From NCBI GenBank assembly GCA_944739405.2, contig OX123200.2, forward strand, positions 4,480,761 to 4,544,760: a stretch of 64,000 nt of DNA, written 5' to 3'. Position numbers and translations under genes: made by a program. This DNA comes from Euclidia mi (taxonomy: Eukaryota; Arthropoda; Insecta; Lepidoptera; Erebidae). Below the pieces are notes generated by a model. That model was given only the letters and a program-made list of their open reading frames with translations, had not been told where the DNA came from and made no database searches. How positions within the stretch are numbered: position 1 is the stretch's first letter; each line of letters starts with the position of its first letter. This document shows positions 11,040 through 23,179 of this stretch, piece after piece.

Positions 11040-11198
11040 TTAGCTAGTGTGCGCCCTTAACCAGGCGAATCGTGATTTATAAAAAAATAGGCAGAAATAA
11101 TCAAAAATAAATTCAACACATTTTTTTGCACTTATATTTAAGCCTTCTTCATGAAGCAATATTATTTCAGCTCTTTGTTGCACCGTTAAACTTGCCAT
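11040..11198 (-). pseudogene. Transposase N-terminal helix-turn-helix scrap
   Basis: This 52-codon frame starts MASLTVQQRAEIILLHEEG and then loses resemblance. The start is like the N-terminal helix-turn-helix (DUF4817-like) of some insect transposase-derived proteins. It suggests the surrounding element derives by internal deletion from a coding transposon. Confidence 0.4.
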
Positions 11199-11439
11199 TT
11201 TATAACAATAAATAAGTGTTTTTATAATATTAAAATACAGAACTTTTACAGCAAAATAAATTCACTTCTGTCAAATTATTTCATCGACCTTAAAATATTC
11301 ATACTCTTTTTGTTTGGATCGATGCCTTCCCAATGATTGAAAAGTAATAAGTACTCAGATATAGCATTTTAGACCTTGCTGAACCCAGCATGACAAAGAA
11401 TGTAATTTGAAAAGTGGTTAACATTTTTAGACCGCGACC

Positions 11440-11500
11440 GTACATGGCGCGTTTACTCTGAGGCGGCCGCGCGCCGCCTCACAGTAAACGCGCCATGTAC
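11440..11500. repeat. GC-rich palindrome, 28-bp arms, 5-bp loop
   Basis: 11440-11467 and 11473-11500 are reverse complements with one mismatch and a CGCGC loop. The arms include GCGCGTTTACT. The palindrome is absent from the related copy at 4434-4525, so it is an inversion-duplication gained here or lost there. Confidence 0.8.
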
Positions 11501-11552
11501 ATCGAAAACGCTCGCCGCTGCCGCCCGCCGCTGTAGGCCGTGACCGGGCCCT

Positions 11553-12192
11553 AAAAAGTTTCGAGACCTAACAAAAACACCAATGTTTTTCGAAATTTAA
11601 AGGGGCACCCGCATTTTTAACGACTTGTGGTAACAGGTTGTGTATAAGTGGATAATAGGGATTTCAATACCACGATTCTCAGTATAACTCAGCAATGCAT
11701 ACCGATCGATTTAAGAAAAGGCACTCAACTGTAGCAATTCGGCTATCACAATAAATCAGAAGTAGGTACCTACATCTTTCCTCTGGAGTCTTAAAGATAT
11801 CTGAGGCGTACCAAAACTTCCTTCGTAAAGATCTTAAGCAAGAGATAAATCTGAGGCACGTTATTACAGATATTAGCCTTCGAGTAAAGTTGGAAAGCTA
11901 CGTGGCTCTAACAGATGCAGAAGATTAGCCAAAGCGCGCACTGAAACGAATTAGCTTTGAGTTACCCTTTCATCTATGGAAACATTCAGCCATGCTCACA
12001 GTTAACAGATAGTAATGTAATTAAGGTTAGGTTGTATATTACCTACTAGCTATATTATTTGTAACGTCGAAATAAAGCTACTGGAAAGGTCTTTGTTTGA
12101 TATGTCTGAAGCAGTTACACCTTTGCTGGATTTTTTAAATTTATCTTTGGTTTTGAAACATACGAAATGGCTCTACTCTGGTTGCTGTTTAT
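11553..12192. other. No recognisable gene
   Basis: AT-rich, with no coding frame and no repeat recurring in the window. Confidence 0.5.
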
Positions 12193-12427
12193 CATCATCA
12201 TCATCAGCCTTTAACAGTCCACTGCTGGACTAGACCTTTCCTTTGAAAGGAGGAATTGGCCTACTATACCATGCTGGCCAAACGGGTTGGTATAGGGTTT
12301 GTATCAAGTTTTCCTTCTCTTAGAGTGCTGTTCTCTGCATAATTTGCTTCCTCTGTCGGCTCTTACGACACCCATGGGATGATATGGGGTGGTGACATTC
12401 CGTACTCTTAATCCGTCACCACACGCA
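12193..12427 (-). repeat. RTE-tail SINE-like repeat
   Basis: On the minus strand this ends GTCCAGCAGTGGACTGTTAA followed by AGGCTGATGATGATGATG. That is the 3' end of the RTE-like LINE at 18137-21395 (CAGCAGTGGACGTCG...GGCTGATATGATGATG). The 5' part contains ATCCCATGGGTGTCGTAAGA and CCCTATACCAACCCGTTTGG. Other copies are at 36475-36722, 36815-36872 and 37117-37345, with divergent ones at 12796-12985 and 32865-33015. It is a non-coding retroposon using the LINE tail. Confidence 0.7.
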
Positions 12428-12795
12428 TACTGCGTATCATCTGACCAATAATTATCTGACCAATAATCTGTATGAAATGCATGGCTTGGATAACCGTTCT
12501 TCGAGGAGTTCGAGCCCAAGTCCTTTCAACCCTCACGGGTTGAAGACGGCAAGAATTGGTTCGAAATAAGCAACTACCAAATCGCTCTTTGTGAAATGTT
12601 CTGTAAGGATGTAGGTATTATACGAAACACATTTGCACCAGCGACTAATTCTCCTAACTAATCGTAATCGGCTAGTTGTAGTGCGCTGGAAAGCTGAAGA
12701 AAAGGTGACGACCAACGGGCACTGAGTTTTTAGATAGGTTAGTATTGTTGACGGTTTATAACTACGTAAATAAGTCGAATCTTCACCATATTATG

Positions 12796-12985
12796 TATAG
12801 TCTTAAGCAGTCCACTGCTGGGTGTAGAATTGTGAGTAAGGAGGCATTTGCCTTCCGTACCACACTGGCTGTCAAGTTCGCCGGCTTATCCCAAATATAG
12901 TATTTGCGTCACGTATTTTGTTTTGATAGTCTCTTACGACACTCACAAAATCAAATGGGGTACAGACAGTTTGCATTCCGTCACC
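12796..12985 (-). repeat. Divergent copy of the RTE-tail repeat
   Basis: AGTCCACTGCTGGG, ACCACACTGGCTG and TTACGACACTCACAAAAT follow the same order as in the copy at 12193-12427 but with many differences, so it is older. Confidence 0.5.
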
Positions 12986-13081
12986 ACACGGAAAATAAAT
13001 TGAAAATAGTCATAATCGTCTCCTATGTTATAGTACAATAATTATAGTAACTTAAAGTACTTACTTATATCAGTTATAGCC

Positions 13082-14181
13082 TAAGAGCCAACGACCGCCA
13101 GACCTTCGTTACTTTATAAAAGCTGAAAGTTTTCCTGTGCATGCCCCCATAAAGGTAAGGACGACCAGCGACTTTAGAGTTTGGATTGTGGTTACTTTGG
13201 CAGTTACCAGGTGGTAAACGTGTAAAAAAGTATCTTAAATTCGTTAAAGTGTCTATAAAGCTCAATTTTTTTTTATTTTCTTCGCGGTGACTTTAGAAAC
13301 CTCGTCTTCTAATGACGGAGACTTATGACGATTGTTCTCCCCTGCCAGACACCACTAAACCTGAAACAATAGCATTATAATTTCGTTATACTTAATATAA
13401 AAGCAAAATTTTATATGTTATTTGGAGATCTATAAAAAAAAGATACCCCAAAAGCCGGACAGTTTTAATGGTTTTAACATCTTGCCAGACACATTTAAAA
13501 GGCTGCTGTAGGTGCGAGCGCGAGGTAACAACTGTTCAAGCTGATGCGAGTGAAATAGGGCGCTAAGTGGACTAAGATCTTTTTACTGCACATCATCTTT
13601 TGTTTAGCAATGTATTTGGGCTTGAACAAATTCGATCAAGTCATTTCGCCAAAGAGTTAAAAAAAAATTCAAAGAAGTTCTAGTTAATTTTTTTATTTCA
13701 CATTCAGCTACTGATGAAGTGGTTTGACAACAAAACGATATACATAAATTTCAGAAAATGTCATTCTTTCTCTGTTGATGATTCCGATTTCAGAAAAAAG
13801 TTGTCCCAATGGTTGATGAAGAGTTGTCGTCATGTCCAGCACAAAAGGGAGCGAATATACGAATAAATTCTAAAATCTTTCCAGCAGAAATAGCAAGGGG
13901 GAGCAACCGTCATAAGTGTCCGTCATTGGAAGACAAGATTTCTAAAGTTATCCCGAAGAAAATATAAAAAATGAGCCTTATACTTTAACGAATTTAAGGT
14001 ACTTTGTAAAAAAGGTAGGTACCTTGAATTACGTAAAAGTACCTTTACCACCTGGTAACTGCCAAAGTAACCACTACCCAAACTCTAAGTCGCTGGTCGT
14101 CCTTACCTTTATGGGGGGGCATGCACAGGAAAACTTTCAGCTTTTATAAAATAACGAAGGTCTGACACTCGTGGGCTCTTG
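13082..14181. mobile_element. DNA transposon with very long (~270 bp) terminal inverted repeats
   Basis: The segment 13082-13343 recurs in reverse complement at 13893-14181. Matches include AGACCTTCGTTA, AAGCTGAAAGTTTTCCTGTG, GGTAAGGACGACCAGCGAC, CTTTGGCAGTTACCAGGTGG, TTAAATTCGTTAAAGT and GACGGAGACTTATGACG (a few differences and small indels). The outermost bases are AAGAGCC on both sides. The interior of about 550 bp has no ORF. Long TIRs and no transposase point to a non-autonomous, foldback- or Mutator-like element. A clear target-site duplication was not identified. Confidence 0.75.
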
Positions 14182-15604
14182 CTCAATGTTAGGTGCCGAA
14201 TAAAGGTTTATTTGGCTTTTGTAACAAAATTCAGTGGCAATGGCGGCAAGAACCATGTTTTTGAAAATATCAAATTCAATTAGTTGATTAAAAGAACAAA
14301 ATCAAAATATTTTTAAAAGTCAGTAAGTAAGTCATAAATATAAATATATTTTTCTTTAGGCAATAATTACGTTTTTTTTCGTCACCCTTTCCCTAAGTAA
14401 TTACGGAGGGTGTCAATTAGGGCGGAATATCGTTCAGATTGCGACGAGTTTTGACTTTTGATTGATAACGTTCTCTGTGAACTTGGGCCTGTTCAGTGGA
14501 GGTAGAATACACGATAAAATGCTTCTCAATTTCATGATTAAGATTAATAACAAGGGACTTATCGGCAGCAGATTACTTACCTATTAGACAAGAGGAAGGT
14601 TAGGTACCTACCTACTGTTGTTTAGTTGTTTATACAGCTATTGGTTTTCCGAAAAAAAATATGAAAATACTTAGGTACCTAGCTACATATTGGCGGACAA
14701 ATAGTATAGAGAAAATACTTAAGATGACCCAAAACTAAACCTCAAGGATCATGGGGCCTCATAAACCATCAAAAGAACATCCTCACTTGAATCAAACTTG
14801 TATAGGTACTTCTCAAATATTTTTACAAAATTTTGCAAAACTAAACGAAAGTTCAATTTAAACAACGCATACTTGCGCATCGAAATGAGGCAAGTTCGCG
14901 AAGTAATCTCGACATAACTCAGCGAAAGTAGCGGCCCGACTTGATAACTCGACTAATTACAGTGTTCATTAAAGATCATTAGTGCGATATCGTGTGCATG
15001 CATATGTCGCTTTAATAGGAGGGCTAGACTGTGCTCATTTAGGCTGCGCTATCGGTAAACATGAACTAGGACTAGGTAACTGAGCAAGGTAAAACGAAAA
15101 ATAAGTGATCAACGCTCTAAAATAACAGCATTGAAAAATTCTCCGATAAAATAAAAAAGTAGATACATAACTCGTAGCGTGCGTTGCCTTTAGTAAGAGA
15201 TGGGCAAAGTTAGTAACGCTTGCACAGGTCACTACCTACTTAGATGTGTGACAGCTATAACACTTGGCCACAAACCTAGTTATACAAATATACATTCATA
15301 GAAAGGCTAAAAGCGAAGACCACAAGTAAACATTCGCGCTTATACCTCAGATCAAGTAAAATAGATGATTCTGCAAATTAAAGTTTATCCACTATTTTAA
15401 TGTGTATGTAAATGAAGTTTAGTGTTGGTGTATCGGGACGAGGTGACGCATGTTATAACTGAAAGTCTACAGAGCTCGAACCCCTCCATTCAATAGTTTT
15501 CTTCTGTAAACCCGTAGTTGTCTCAAGACTCAAACTATCCCACCCTATCCCAACCCCTTCCAAAGAGCATCGATTTTTTATTCATGGATCCACCAATGCT
15601 GTCG
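14182..15604. other. No recognisable gene
   Basis: No coding frame and no shared repeat. Short ORFs here have no family resemblance. Confidence 0.5.
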
Positions 15605-16062
15605 TAGAACTGTGCTGCAGATGGAGCTCGCTCATCTCTTGTAAAAACATAGCCCAATTCAGCAAGCTAGCTCATCTTTTGTAAAAACGTATTTATCCAA
15701 GGTCGGCTAGCTCGCTCATTTTCTGTAAAAACTTACCCAAGCTGCGCTAGCCCGTTCATCTTCTGTAAAAACGTTCGCAAGCTCAGCTGGCCCCATTCAT
15801 CTTTCGACAATTAGCTCGTCAGCTAGCTCACTCATCTTTCGTAAAAACCTACCCTTACACAAGCACACTTTCATAACGTATTTAACCAAGGTCGGCGAGC
15901 TCGCTCATTTTCTATAAAAACTTACCCAAGCTGCGCTAGCCCGCTCATCTTCCGTAAAATCTTACCCAACCTCAGCTAGCCCCATTCATCTTTCGACAAT
16001 TAGCTCCACTCAGCTAGCTCGCTCATCTTTAGTAATAACCTACCCTTACACAAGCACACTTC
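15605..16062. repeat. Higher-order tandem repeat (~40-bp subunits in ~189-bp units)
   Basis: The motif GCTAGCTCGCTCATYTTCTGTAAAAAC-like recurs about every 40 bp, with CCAAGCTGCGCTAGCCC and CAAGCTCAGCTGGCCCC spacers. A larger unit repeats once: CAAGGTCGG is at 15699 and again at 15888 (period 189), with the same order of subunits, including ACCTACCCTTACACAAGCAC. It is a local satellite-like array. Confidence 0.75.
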
Positions 16063-16359
16063 CATTGGCCGAACTATCCAGCGCAATGTCTGGCCCGCCG
16101 CCAACGAGGCGCCATCGCCCGCCAAATTTCACGGCGCACTTACATCGTCCCAGAATCAACCACCAATATTATCATTTTATTTCCTTCTCTTTATATATTC
16201 ATAGTGCGGTTTTCCTGTGTCGTTTCATTTGCCCCAAACGGCTAAAATGAGGCCGACAGAATCACCAAATGCAAAAATTGTCGTTATTTTTATTCAAACT
16301 TTCAAGCTAAGCGAAAATTAAATCATAAACATTTTTTTTATTCAAACCTACCTCCTTTA

Positions 16360-16482
16360 CAGCCGGTCCAAATATTTAAGCTATCCATGGATTTGGAGTT
16401 TAGAGATATATGTGTTTCTGCATGAAATAAACTTCATTTAAAATAATCTCTAATCTCCAAATCCATAAATTAGGACCGACTG
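16360..16482. repeat. Small palindromic MITE-like element
   Basis: The left end CAGCCGGTCC and right end GGACCGACTG are inverted copies with one mismatch. Inside, GGATTTGGAGTTTAGAGAT pairs with ATCTCTAATCTCCAAATCC. The whole 123 bp folds back around an AT-rich centre. Confidence 0.55.
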
Positions 16483-18136
16483 ATAATTGAAAGTAATGAG
16501 CGAGTCGAAAGTCCATCTCATTAAGCTTGTTATTAATTATTTCGATAGAAGGGGGCTCAGGGGTTCGATATAAACGCGACATTCATTAAGAAATAAAAAC
16601 TTTTATTATTATCAGTTCAAATATCGTATTTACATTCTTTTAAACGAGTAAAAGCACATTGTTTATACATTACAAAAATTATTTTAAAAAACAAAATAAA
16701 CGAAAATTTCAGCAGCGGGACAATTGGTTGATACGTAAAATAATAAAAGATTAATCGAACATAATCTAAGATAGTAATAAAAATTAAAATAAATCTCATA
16801 GTCCATAGTTCAGGGACTCGTAAAGGTCAATGGCATCTCGTAAAGAACTGTATAACTAAGAAATCGTAATAACTAAGTGATTAATTAATAATACCTATAT
16901 ACAATAGTTCGTTCGGAACGAACACGATCATCAGTTCAATAATACGAATGCAAATTATTATGTATACAATAGAATTTCAACTACTCTCGATACAATGTAA
17001 ATGCTCAACGTAATCTCGTATCGCGTTAAACGTTTATATAAAACCAGCTTCCCACAGGGCGTCTTTTTAATGACAGATGCGCACGGCACCTTTGCAGATA
17101 CACCTCGAGTCGGTTAACTTCAAAGTTGTCGCACAAGTCCGTCCGCAAATCTACGCCGCGTGGGAAGCCGGCTTAGCACGGTGCCTCACTCAACTGGTTA
17201 ACTTACTCGCGTCCCTTACAGCTAGAGGTGCGCCGCAAACCTCAACAACTACTATCGTTAAAGTCTATCGAAGTCTATCGACGTTCTCGAGAAACAACAA
17301 AAAACAATTACATTAATATCATAACTAGGAATTTCTCATAAAACGTACACTGTAATAGTTGTCAAGCTTTGCGTCGCAACTCCTTAATTACTTACACAAA
17401 CTCAACAAATCATATACACTGAAAATATTGCGTTTCACATACAATACAATTTACGTACTATTTTGGTGTTCGGAACCGAATTATGAATTAACTACGATAG
17501 TACGGGGGGCGGGACTTTACATTTGTGACGAATTATTTTTTTAATTTTGTGCTCGATTTTTTTTAATTTAATTTTTTAAAGGCCCGCTCTCTGTACTCGG
17601 TGTAAATGTCTCTAAAGCTCGTAGGGGCTACACTAAGTTGATCTAAGCTCACTAGTGCATATACCCGCGCACATCGACAACTTTTTACACAATTTACTAT
17701 TTACTTATTATCGATTTGTCTTGGATTTTGGCAGTGCGATCGATAAGGCTTCTTTTGCCGTACATCACTAAGATTTTTGACGTTTAAATTTACTGCTACC
17801 GGGCCGTATTTTCTTTATTTACAGAAGTTATTCGTTCTAGACTAGATTTATATAAGGATTACATAGAAGTGACATTAAATGGAGCTACTACGTTCGGTAG
17901 CCCGGTTTAAAATGTTTATTTTTATGTTGGCACTAACTCGTGTCGACGCTCTGTAGGTCTACAATCTATTTTGAAATCACAGATATTTTTTATGTGTCTC
18001 TAGTTAACGATATTATAGCAAATGGTATTTAACAGCTGTGTAAGACGAATGGACAATATTAAAAAAATAATTGCAAAAGATAATTTTCTTTTCGAGAAAT
18101 TTTTGTCATAAAAATAAATATACCAAAAAATAGTCT
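16483..18136. other. No recognisable gene; possible untranslated sequence
   Basis: AT-rich, with few repeats shared with the rest of the window. At 17041-17230 there is a more GC-balanced stretch (CCGTCCGCAAATCTACGCC and so on) with no convincing frame. It could be distal 3' untranslated sequence of the minus-strand kinase gene, but nothing in the sequence proves that. Confidence 0.3.
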
Positions 18137-21100
18137 AATGCCTCATCATCATATCAGCCAAACGACGTCCACTGCTGGACATAGGCCTCCCCCAAGGTTC
18201 TCCACACAGACCGGTCTTGAGCCGCCCGCATCCAACCTCCTCCCGCGATCTTGACAAGATCGTCGGTCCACCTTGCGGGGGGCCTACCTCTGCTGCGTCG
18301 TCCGGTACGTGGCCGCCACTCCAGAACCTTTCTGCCCCAACGGCCATCGGTTCTTCGAGCTATGTGCCCTGCCCACTGCCACTTCAGCCTGGCTATCCGG
18401 AGAGCCATGTCGGCGACTTTGGTTCTACTGCGGATCTCCTCATTTCTGATTCGATCTCGCAGGGAAACTCCAAGCATAGCTCTCTCCATCGCCCTCTGAG
18501 TGACCTTGAGCCTTCTGATAAGGCCCATAGTGAGCGACCACGTCTCTGATCCGTAAGTCATCACTGGCAACACACACTGGTCAAAGACTTTCGTCTTGAG
18601 ACACTGCGGGATATCGGACGAGAAGATATGTCGTAGCTTCCCGAACGCTGCCCAACCGAGTTGGATTCGACGATTGACCTCCTTCTCGAAGTTGGACCTA
18701 CCTAATTGGACTACTTGTCCCAGGTAGATATACTTGTCGACAACTTCGAGCGTAGAGTTCCCAACCTGAATAGGAGCAGGTACAACATGGACGTTCGACA
18801 TGATTTTCGTCTTGTCCATGTTCATCTTAAGACCTACTTGTTGGGAGACTCTACAGAGGCCATCGAGCATTGTGTCTAGGTCTTCCATGGTCTCAGCCAT
18901 GACTACGATATCGTCTGCGAATCGAAGGTGAGTGATGTACTCGCCGTTGATGTTGATGCCGAGTCCATTCCAGTCCAGAAGCTTGAAAACATTCTCCAGC
19001 GCAGTGGTAAACAGTTTCGGGGATATGACATCCCCCTGTCTCACCCCTCGCTGGAGTTGAATAGGTTTCGAACTCTGGTCCTGGAGGCGGACTGACATAG
19101 TGGCGTTTTCATACAAACACTTCAGCACTTCGATATATCGGTAGTCAATCCGGCACCGTTGGAGAGACTGTAGCACCGCCCAGGTTTCGATCGAATCGAA
19201 GGCTTTCTCATAGTCCACAAACGCCAAGCATAGGGGCTGGTTATACTCCTCGGACTTCTGTATAACCTGCCGCAGCGTATATATGTGGTCTATGGTACTA
19301 TAGCCTTTACGGAAACCGGCTTGTTCGGGAGGCTGGAAGTCGTCTAGCTTGCTCTCGAGACGATTCGTGATGACCCTCGAAAACAGCTTGTAGACGTGGC
19401 TCAGAAGTGTGATGGGTCTGTAGTTCTTCAAGAGGGTTTTATCCCCTTTCTTAAAGAAAAGCACCACCATACCTCTGTGCCACGCCTGTGGCGTTTTACC
19501 CTCAAGAATGACGGAATTAAATAGCTTCCGGAGGGCTTCTCTAGCGGGTGCACCGCCGGCCTTCAGAAGCTCACTCGTAATTCCGTCATCACCCGGCGCC
19601 TTGTTGTTTTTAAGCTGTTTGAGAGCCACACTAATCTCGTGCATGCTGACGTCCGGGATATCTTCGGTATAGTGTCGGGTCAATCCAGCTCTAGGGTCTG
19701 ACGCTGGAGTGCTTGCGGGTTGTTGCGTTGTCGTGTATAGCTGTCCATAGAACCTTTCGATCTCCTCCAAGAGCTCAGGCTTGGACGATACGATTCTGCC
19801 ATCCTCCGTTTTCAGCTTTGTCAGCTGACTCTGCCCAACAGACAGATCCCTTCGGAACACTTTGGATCCCTTATTCCGCTCGATCGCCTCACGAACACAT
19901 TTTGTGTTGTATTGGCGGAGATCGCGAGTCAGAGACTTAGAGATCTGTCTGTTGAGGTGCCGATATTTCGGCATGTCGTCGGAGGATAGCAGAACCATCT
20001 TGCGCCTTTCCTCTAACAGCTCGAGGGTCGGATCCGAGATCTTTTTGGTTCTCTGGCTTTTCTGGGGCTTAAAAAATTTAGCCCCTGTTGTATGGACAGC
20101 ATCCACGAACCCGTTACTGTACACGTCCACATCTACGCATTCACCCAGGCATTCGAAACGGTTCTTGAGTTCGAGCTGAAAGCTCTCGGGGTTTTGGATA
20201 TGAACCGGTGCCGGTCGGAGCGTGGACTTTATCAACCTCGACCGTTCGAGGCTTGTACGGATATTCAATGTGCCTCTTACCATTCGGTGATCGCTCCCCA
20301 CTTTAAGTGAATTGATCACGGAGACATCATTGAATATCTGCCTCTTCGTCGACATGATAAAGTCGATCTCATTTTTGGTTGCACCGTCTGGACTTACCCA
20401 GGTCCACTTGCGGCATTCTCGCTTCTTGAAGAAGGAATTCATCATATAGAGTCCTTCCTTCTCCATAAAGCTAGTCAGCAAGTGACCGCGGGAATTCCGA
20501 TGCCCATAACCAAATGGCCCCACTCTCAGCTCATCACCGTCGCGTTTGCCCAGTTTCGCGTTAAAATCTCCCATGACCACGGTGTAATGGGTTTTGTAGC
20601 CATGTATAGCCCGAGATATATCCTCGTACATGGCTTCCACCTCCTCATCGGGGTGCGACGAGGTCGGAGCGTATACCTGTATGACCTTCAGCAAATACCG
20701 CTTGGATATTCTGAGTATAAGGTACGCTACCCTGCTCGACACACTCCCGATATTTACCACGTTGGTCACGAGAGATTTGTGGACGATGAACCCGACACCA
20801 CCTTGGGACTGTTGGTCGCCCTCCCGGTAGAAGAGCAAGTTACCGGAATTGAGAACTATCGAGTCCTCCCCCTGTCTTCGGACTTCAGATAGGCCTATGA
20901 TATCCTATCGCAACTTGCTCAATTCTTCTTCCAGCTCGACAATCTTCTCGTCGGTCCGCAGTGTGCGCGTGTTCAGTGTTGCCAAGGCCAATTGTCGTTG
21001 GTGGTGGTAGCCCGATCTCTTCCGGAGATTCTTCGCACCCCCCGCCCCGCCGTTACCATGGCCGCCACCATAACCAGGACTAGCGGGGCTGCCGGGGACT

Positions 21101-21395
21101 AGGGGCCGGTTTTTAATGGTGTGATTCATAATTGGGGGGGAATATGCCATAATCGCCACGCTTGGCAGGCGTATTGGCGATCGCAGTGGCGGAAGTTCCT
21201 AGTGCTGGACGCTGCTGCCCATCCAGCATCTCGGGACTTCCCTCCGCCAGGCTCGGATGGCTTGACCGCCATCTTTCGGTTGACTGCTTGCGCTGGGGGA
21301 GATATTATGACGAGTATCTACTCGTCAGAGTAACTCCCTCAGTGGGCGGTGGGGTCGTCACGTCCCGACGCCTACACGTCCCGACGCCTACATTG
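18137..21395 (-). mobile_element. RTE-like LINE, nearly full length
   Basis: The element runs from a GC-rich 5' region (with a direct repeat of CGTCCCGACGCCTACA at 21361-21392) through one long pol frame to a 3' end GGCTGATATGATGATGA at 18137. It is about 3.26 kb, the size of a complete RTE-class element. The 3' tail is shared with the small retroposons at 12193, 36475, 36815 and 37117, which fits a LINE/SINE partnership. It lies in the presumed transcript direction of the kinase gene. Confidence 0.8.
18154..21159 (-). pseudogene. RTE-like endonuclease/reverse transcriptase ORF with one nonsense codon
   Basis: A single frame of about 1,000 codons holds an AP-type endonuclease followed by reverse transcriptase. 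Endonuclease marks are LATLNTRTLRTDEKI near the start, then GDFNAKLG and GSDHRMVRG. RT marks are NNKAPGDDGI, QAGFRKGYSTIDHI, AFVDYEKAFDSI, GVRQGDVISP and LRFADDIVVM (FADD catalytic box), with a C-terminal HIARRTDGRWGRKVL block ending VQQWTSFG. The only break is an in-frame TAG at 20905-20907 after EELSKLR, most simply a changed Trp codon. Everything before and after stays in phase. The protein would nick target DNA and copy its RNA at the nick. The copy is young but probably dead unless the stop is suppressed. Confidence 0.85.
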
Positions 21396-23179
21396 TTCAA
21401 TTGCTGATTAGGAAATGCCTACCTGGCAAGAAAACCAGAACAATTATTGGATATTTCCATATCATTATTTCATCATAAGAAAAAAAAATATTTTTTAAAC
21501 AATTGATTATAAATTACTTCCTATTCAAAATTTCGATGTTAATATGCAATACCTGTAAATTATGCAGAAAACGAAAAAACAGAGACTGAACAAAATTTTC
21601 ACTATTGACTTCGCTTTCACCCGTCCATATGTAGTATATATACATGTGCCTTAGGATCGCTATCCCTTCGGATTGCGGAGGTCAGACAGGCAGTCGCTGT
21701 GGAAAAGCTAATATTCAGCCAAATCGATTAGTCTAGAAAGCGGACCCCGGATTGAGACTGGAATAACGCTAGGAGGATGATGACATGTGCCTTAGGATCC
21801 CATATTTTCATAAGAGCTAATTTAATCCCTCGTTAAGTTACCTGAGTGCCTATTAAGTTACCTGGCAGATAAAATAACACAAATGTTGTACTAGTATTGG
21901 ATTGATGATTATACTACAAGTAGTAAATATTTGCCCTTGCCCAGTATTGGGTCAGATAAAAATGAAGTAGGTTTAATGTCAGCTGTCAAATACCATTGTC
22001 TAAAGTTGAAGTTGTCAATGCGCCGGTTAGCTACCTTACTTACATCCGCTCCTAACTTTACGTGGGACCACTAAAATTTCACTAAACTGCTTACTTTGCA
22101 CTAGTCTTTAGTCTAGACGGGTACTAACCGCCGTATACTCGCTCGCCTCACAGAAAAAAAAATTAGTTTAGTTTATAAGTATTTATAAATCGTCGAATTT
22201 CCTATCACGTTACAATTTACAGTAGGACGGTCCCACACTTGTTTTGAGATCTGCGAAGACATTAAATAATTTTGGTTAATAGACTTATTTCCGTTCAATT
22301 CACATCGTATCACTGGATAACGGTCTGTTCGCTGTGTACGTGTCGTGTCGGTGTCGCGTCGCTTTCGCTTCGCCTTCGCGTCGCTATCGCCGCGCGACAC
22401 ACAATTCGCACAAATCCTCGCCACACTAACGTTACTATTTGAGCACCGTGGAAGGAATGTGTGCATAAGATTTAGATAGACGCCAAGATTCATTAATGTA
22501 TACCACTACTACGTGTTACGATCACGAATCATTTTCGCCTCAATATTACTACAGCAATTATTTCGTAGGCGTGATAAATCATCGTCATCGTAACTCATGG
22601 TAGGGGCTGCGATTATAACCGTATAGTTTTTTATAAGACTGCATTAGAGTTAACATCATCGACAATTATCCCTTAATAAATATAAATAAACATCTTCAAA
22701 ATTTTTACCAAATTATGAGCATATATTTCCAGCATAAAAATCTTTTTAAAATAATACGTCATACTCTTCATCAATTAGATATACATGGCACACTGCTCTG
22801 TTTATAATATTTATAGATATAATTCATACAATCGATACCTATCAGTTTACCTTGTCACCATAGAATAATTGAATTATATGGATGGATATTCCGTTGGAAG
22901 CTTAAGAAGCATATACAATAAAGGGGTAAGAAGCGATCGACGGATGGAGAAACTGAATTGAAAATTACAAGGAACAGAATATGCGGCGCATTGGATGGCC
23001 AGCCGTTTTTTTTTTTAATCATAATAATAATATATATATTTTAAACTAGTCGAGAGGATATCACGAAACGTTGGTCCGGTGGAGTGAGACGGCGTTATGT
23101 CGCGTATCTCCTCTGTTGTACAGTCGCGTACATTGGTGGTGTACAAGCGTAACGGATTCAACTAGGGGCGGGGGGTGGC
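21396..23179. other. Mostly unassigned; SINE fragment at 21655-21785
   Basis: Positions 21655-21785 (+) are the 3' half of SINE family A (GATCGCTATCCCTTCGGATT ... GATTGAGACTGGAATAACGC, tail GGAGGATGATGA). The rest has no gene. It includes a CG-rich tract at 22340-22400 with repeated TCGC(G/T)TCG. By position, 22.0-23.18 kb may be 3' untranslated sequence of the kinase gene. Confidence 0.4.

Larger units (their letters stand above)
10951..11552 (-). mobile_element. Non-autonomous DNA transposon with AGGGCSCGGTCA ends
   Basis: The left end AGGGCGCGGTCAGACTG and the right end (read inward on the minus strand) AGGGCCCGGTCACGGCC form imperfect terminal inverted repeats bounding 602 bp. Inside are a 52-codon minus-strand transposase-like scrap (11040-11198) and a long palindrome (11440-11500). 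A fragment of a related copy is at 4434-4525. No clear target duplication was seen, so the family is left open. Confidence 0.5.

Noticed and set aside
18217..18549. Plus-strand ORF of 110 codons
   Set aside because: It is the antisense shadow of the RTE pol frame.
22173..22493. 106-codon minus-strand ORF with Arg/Lys-rich stretch
   Set aside because: Arises from a TCGCGTCG-rich low-complexity tract; no homology recognised.
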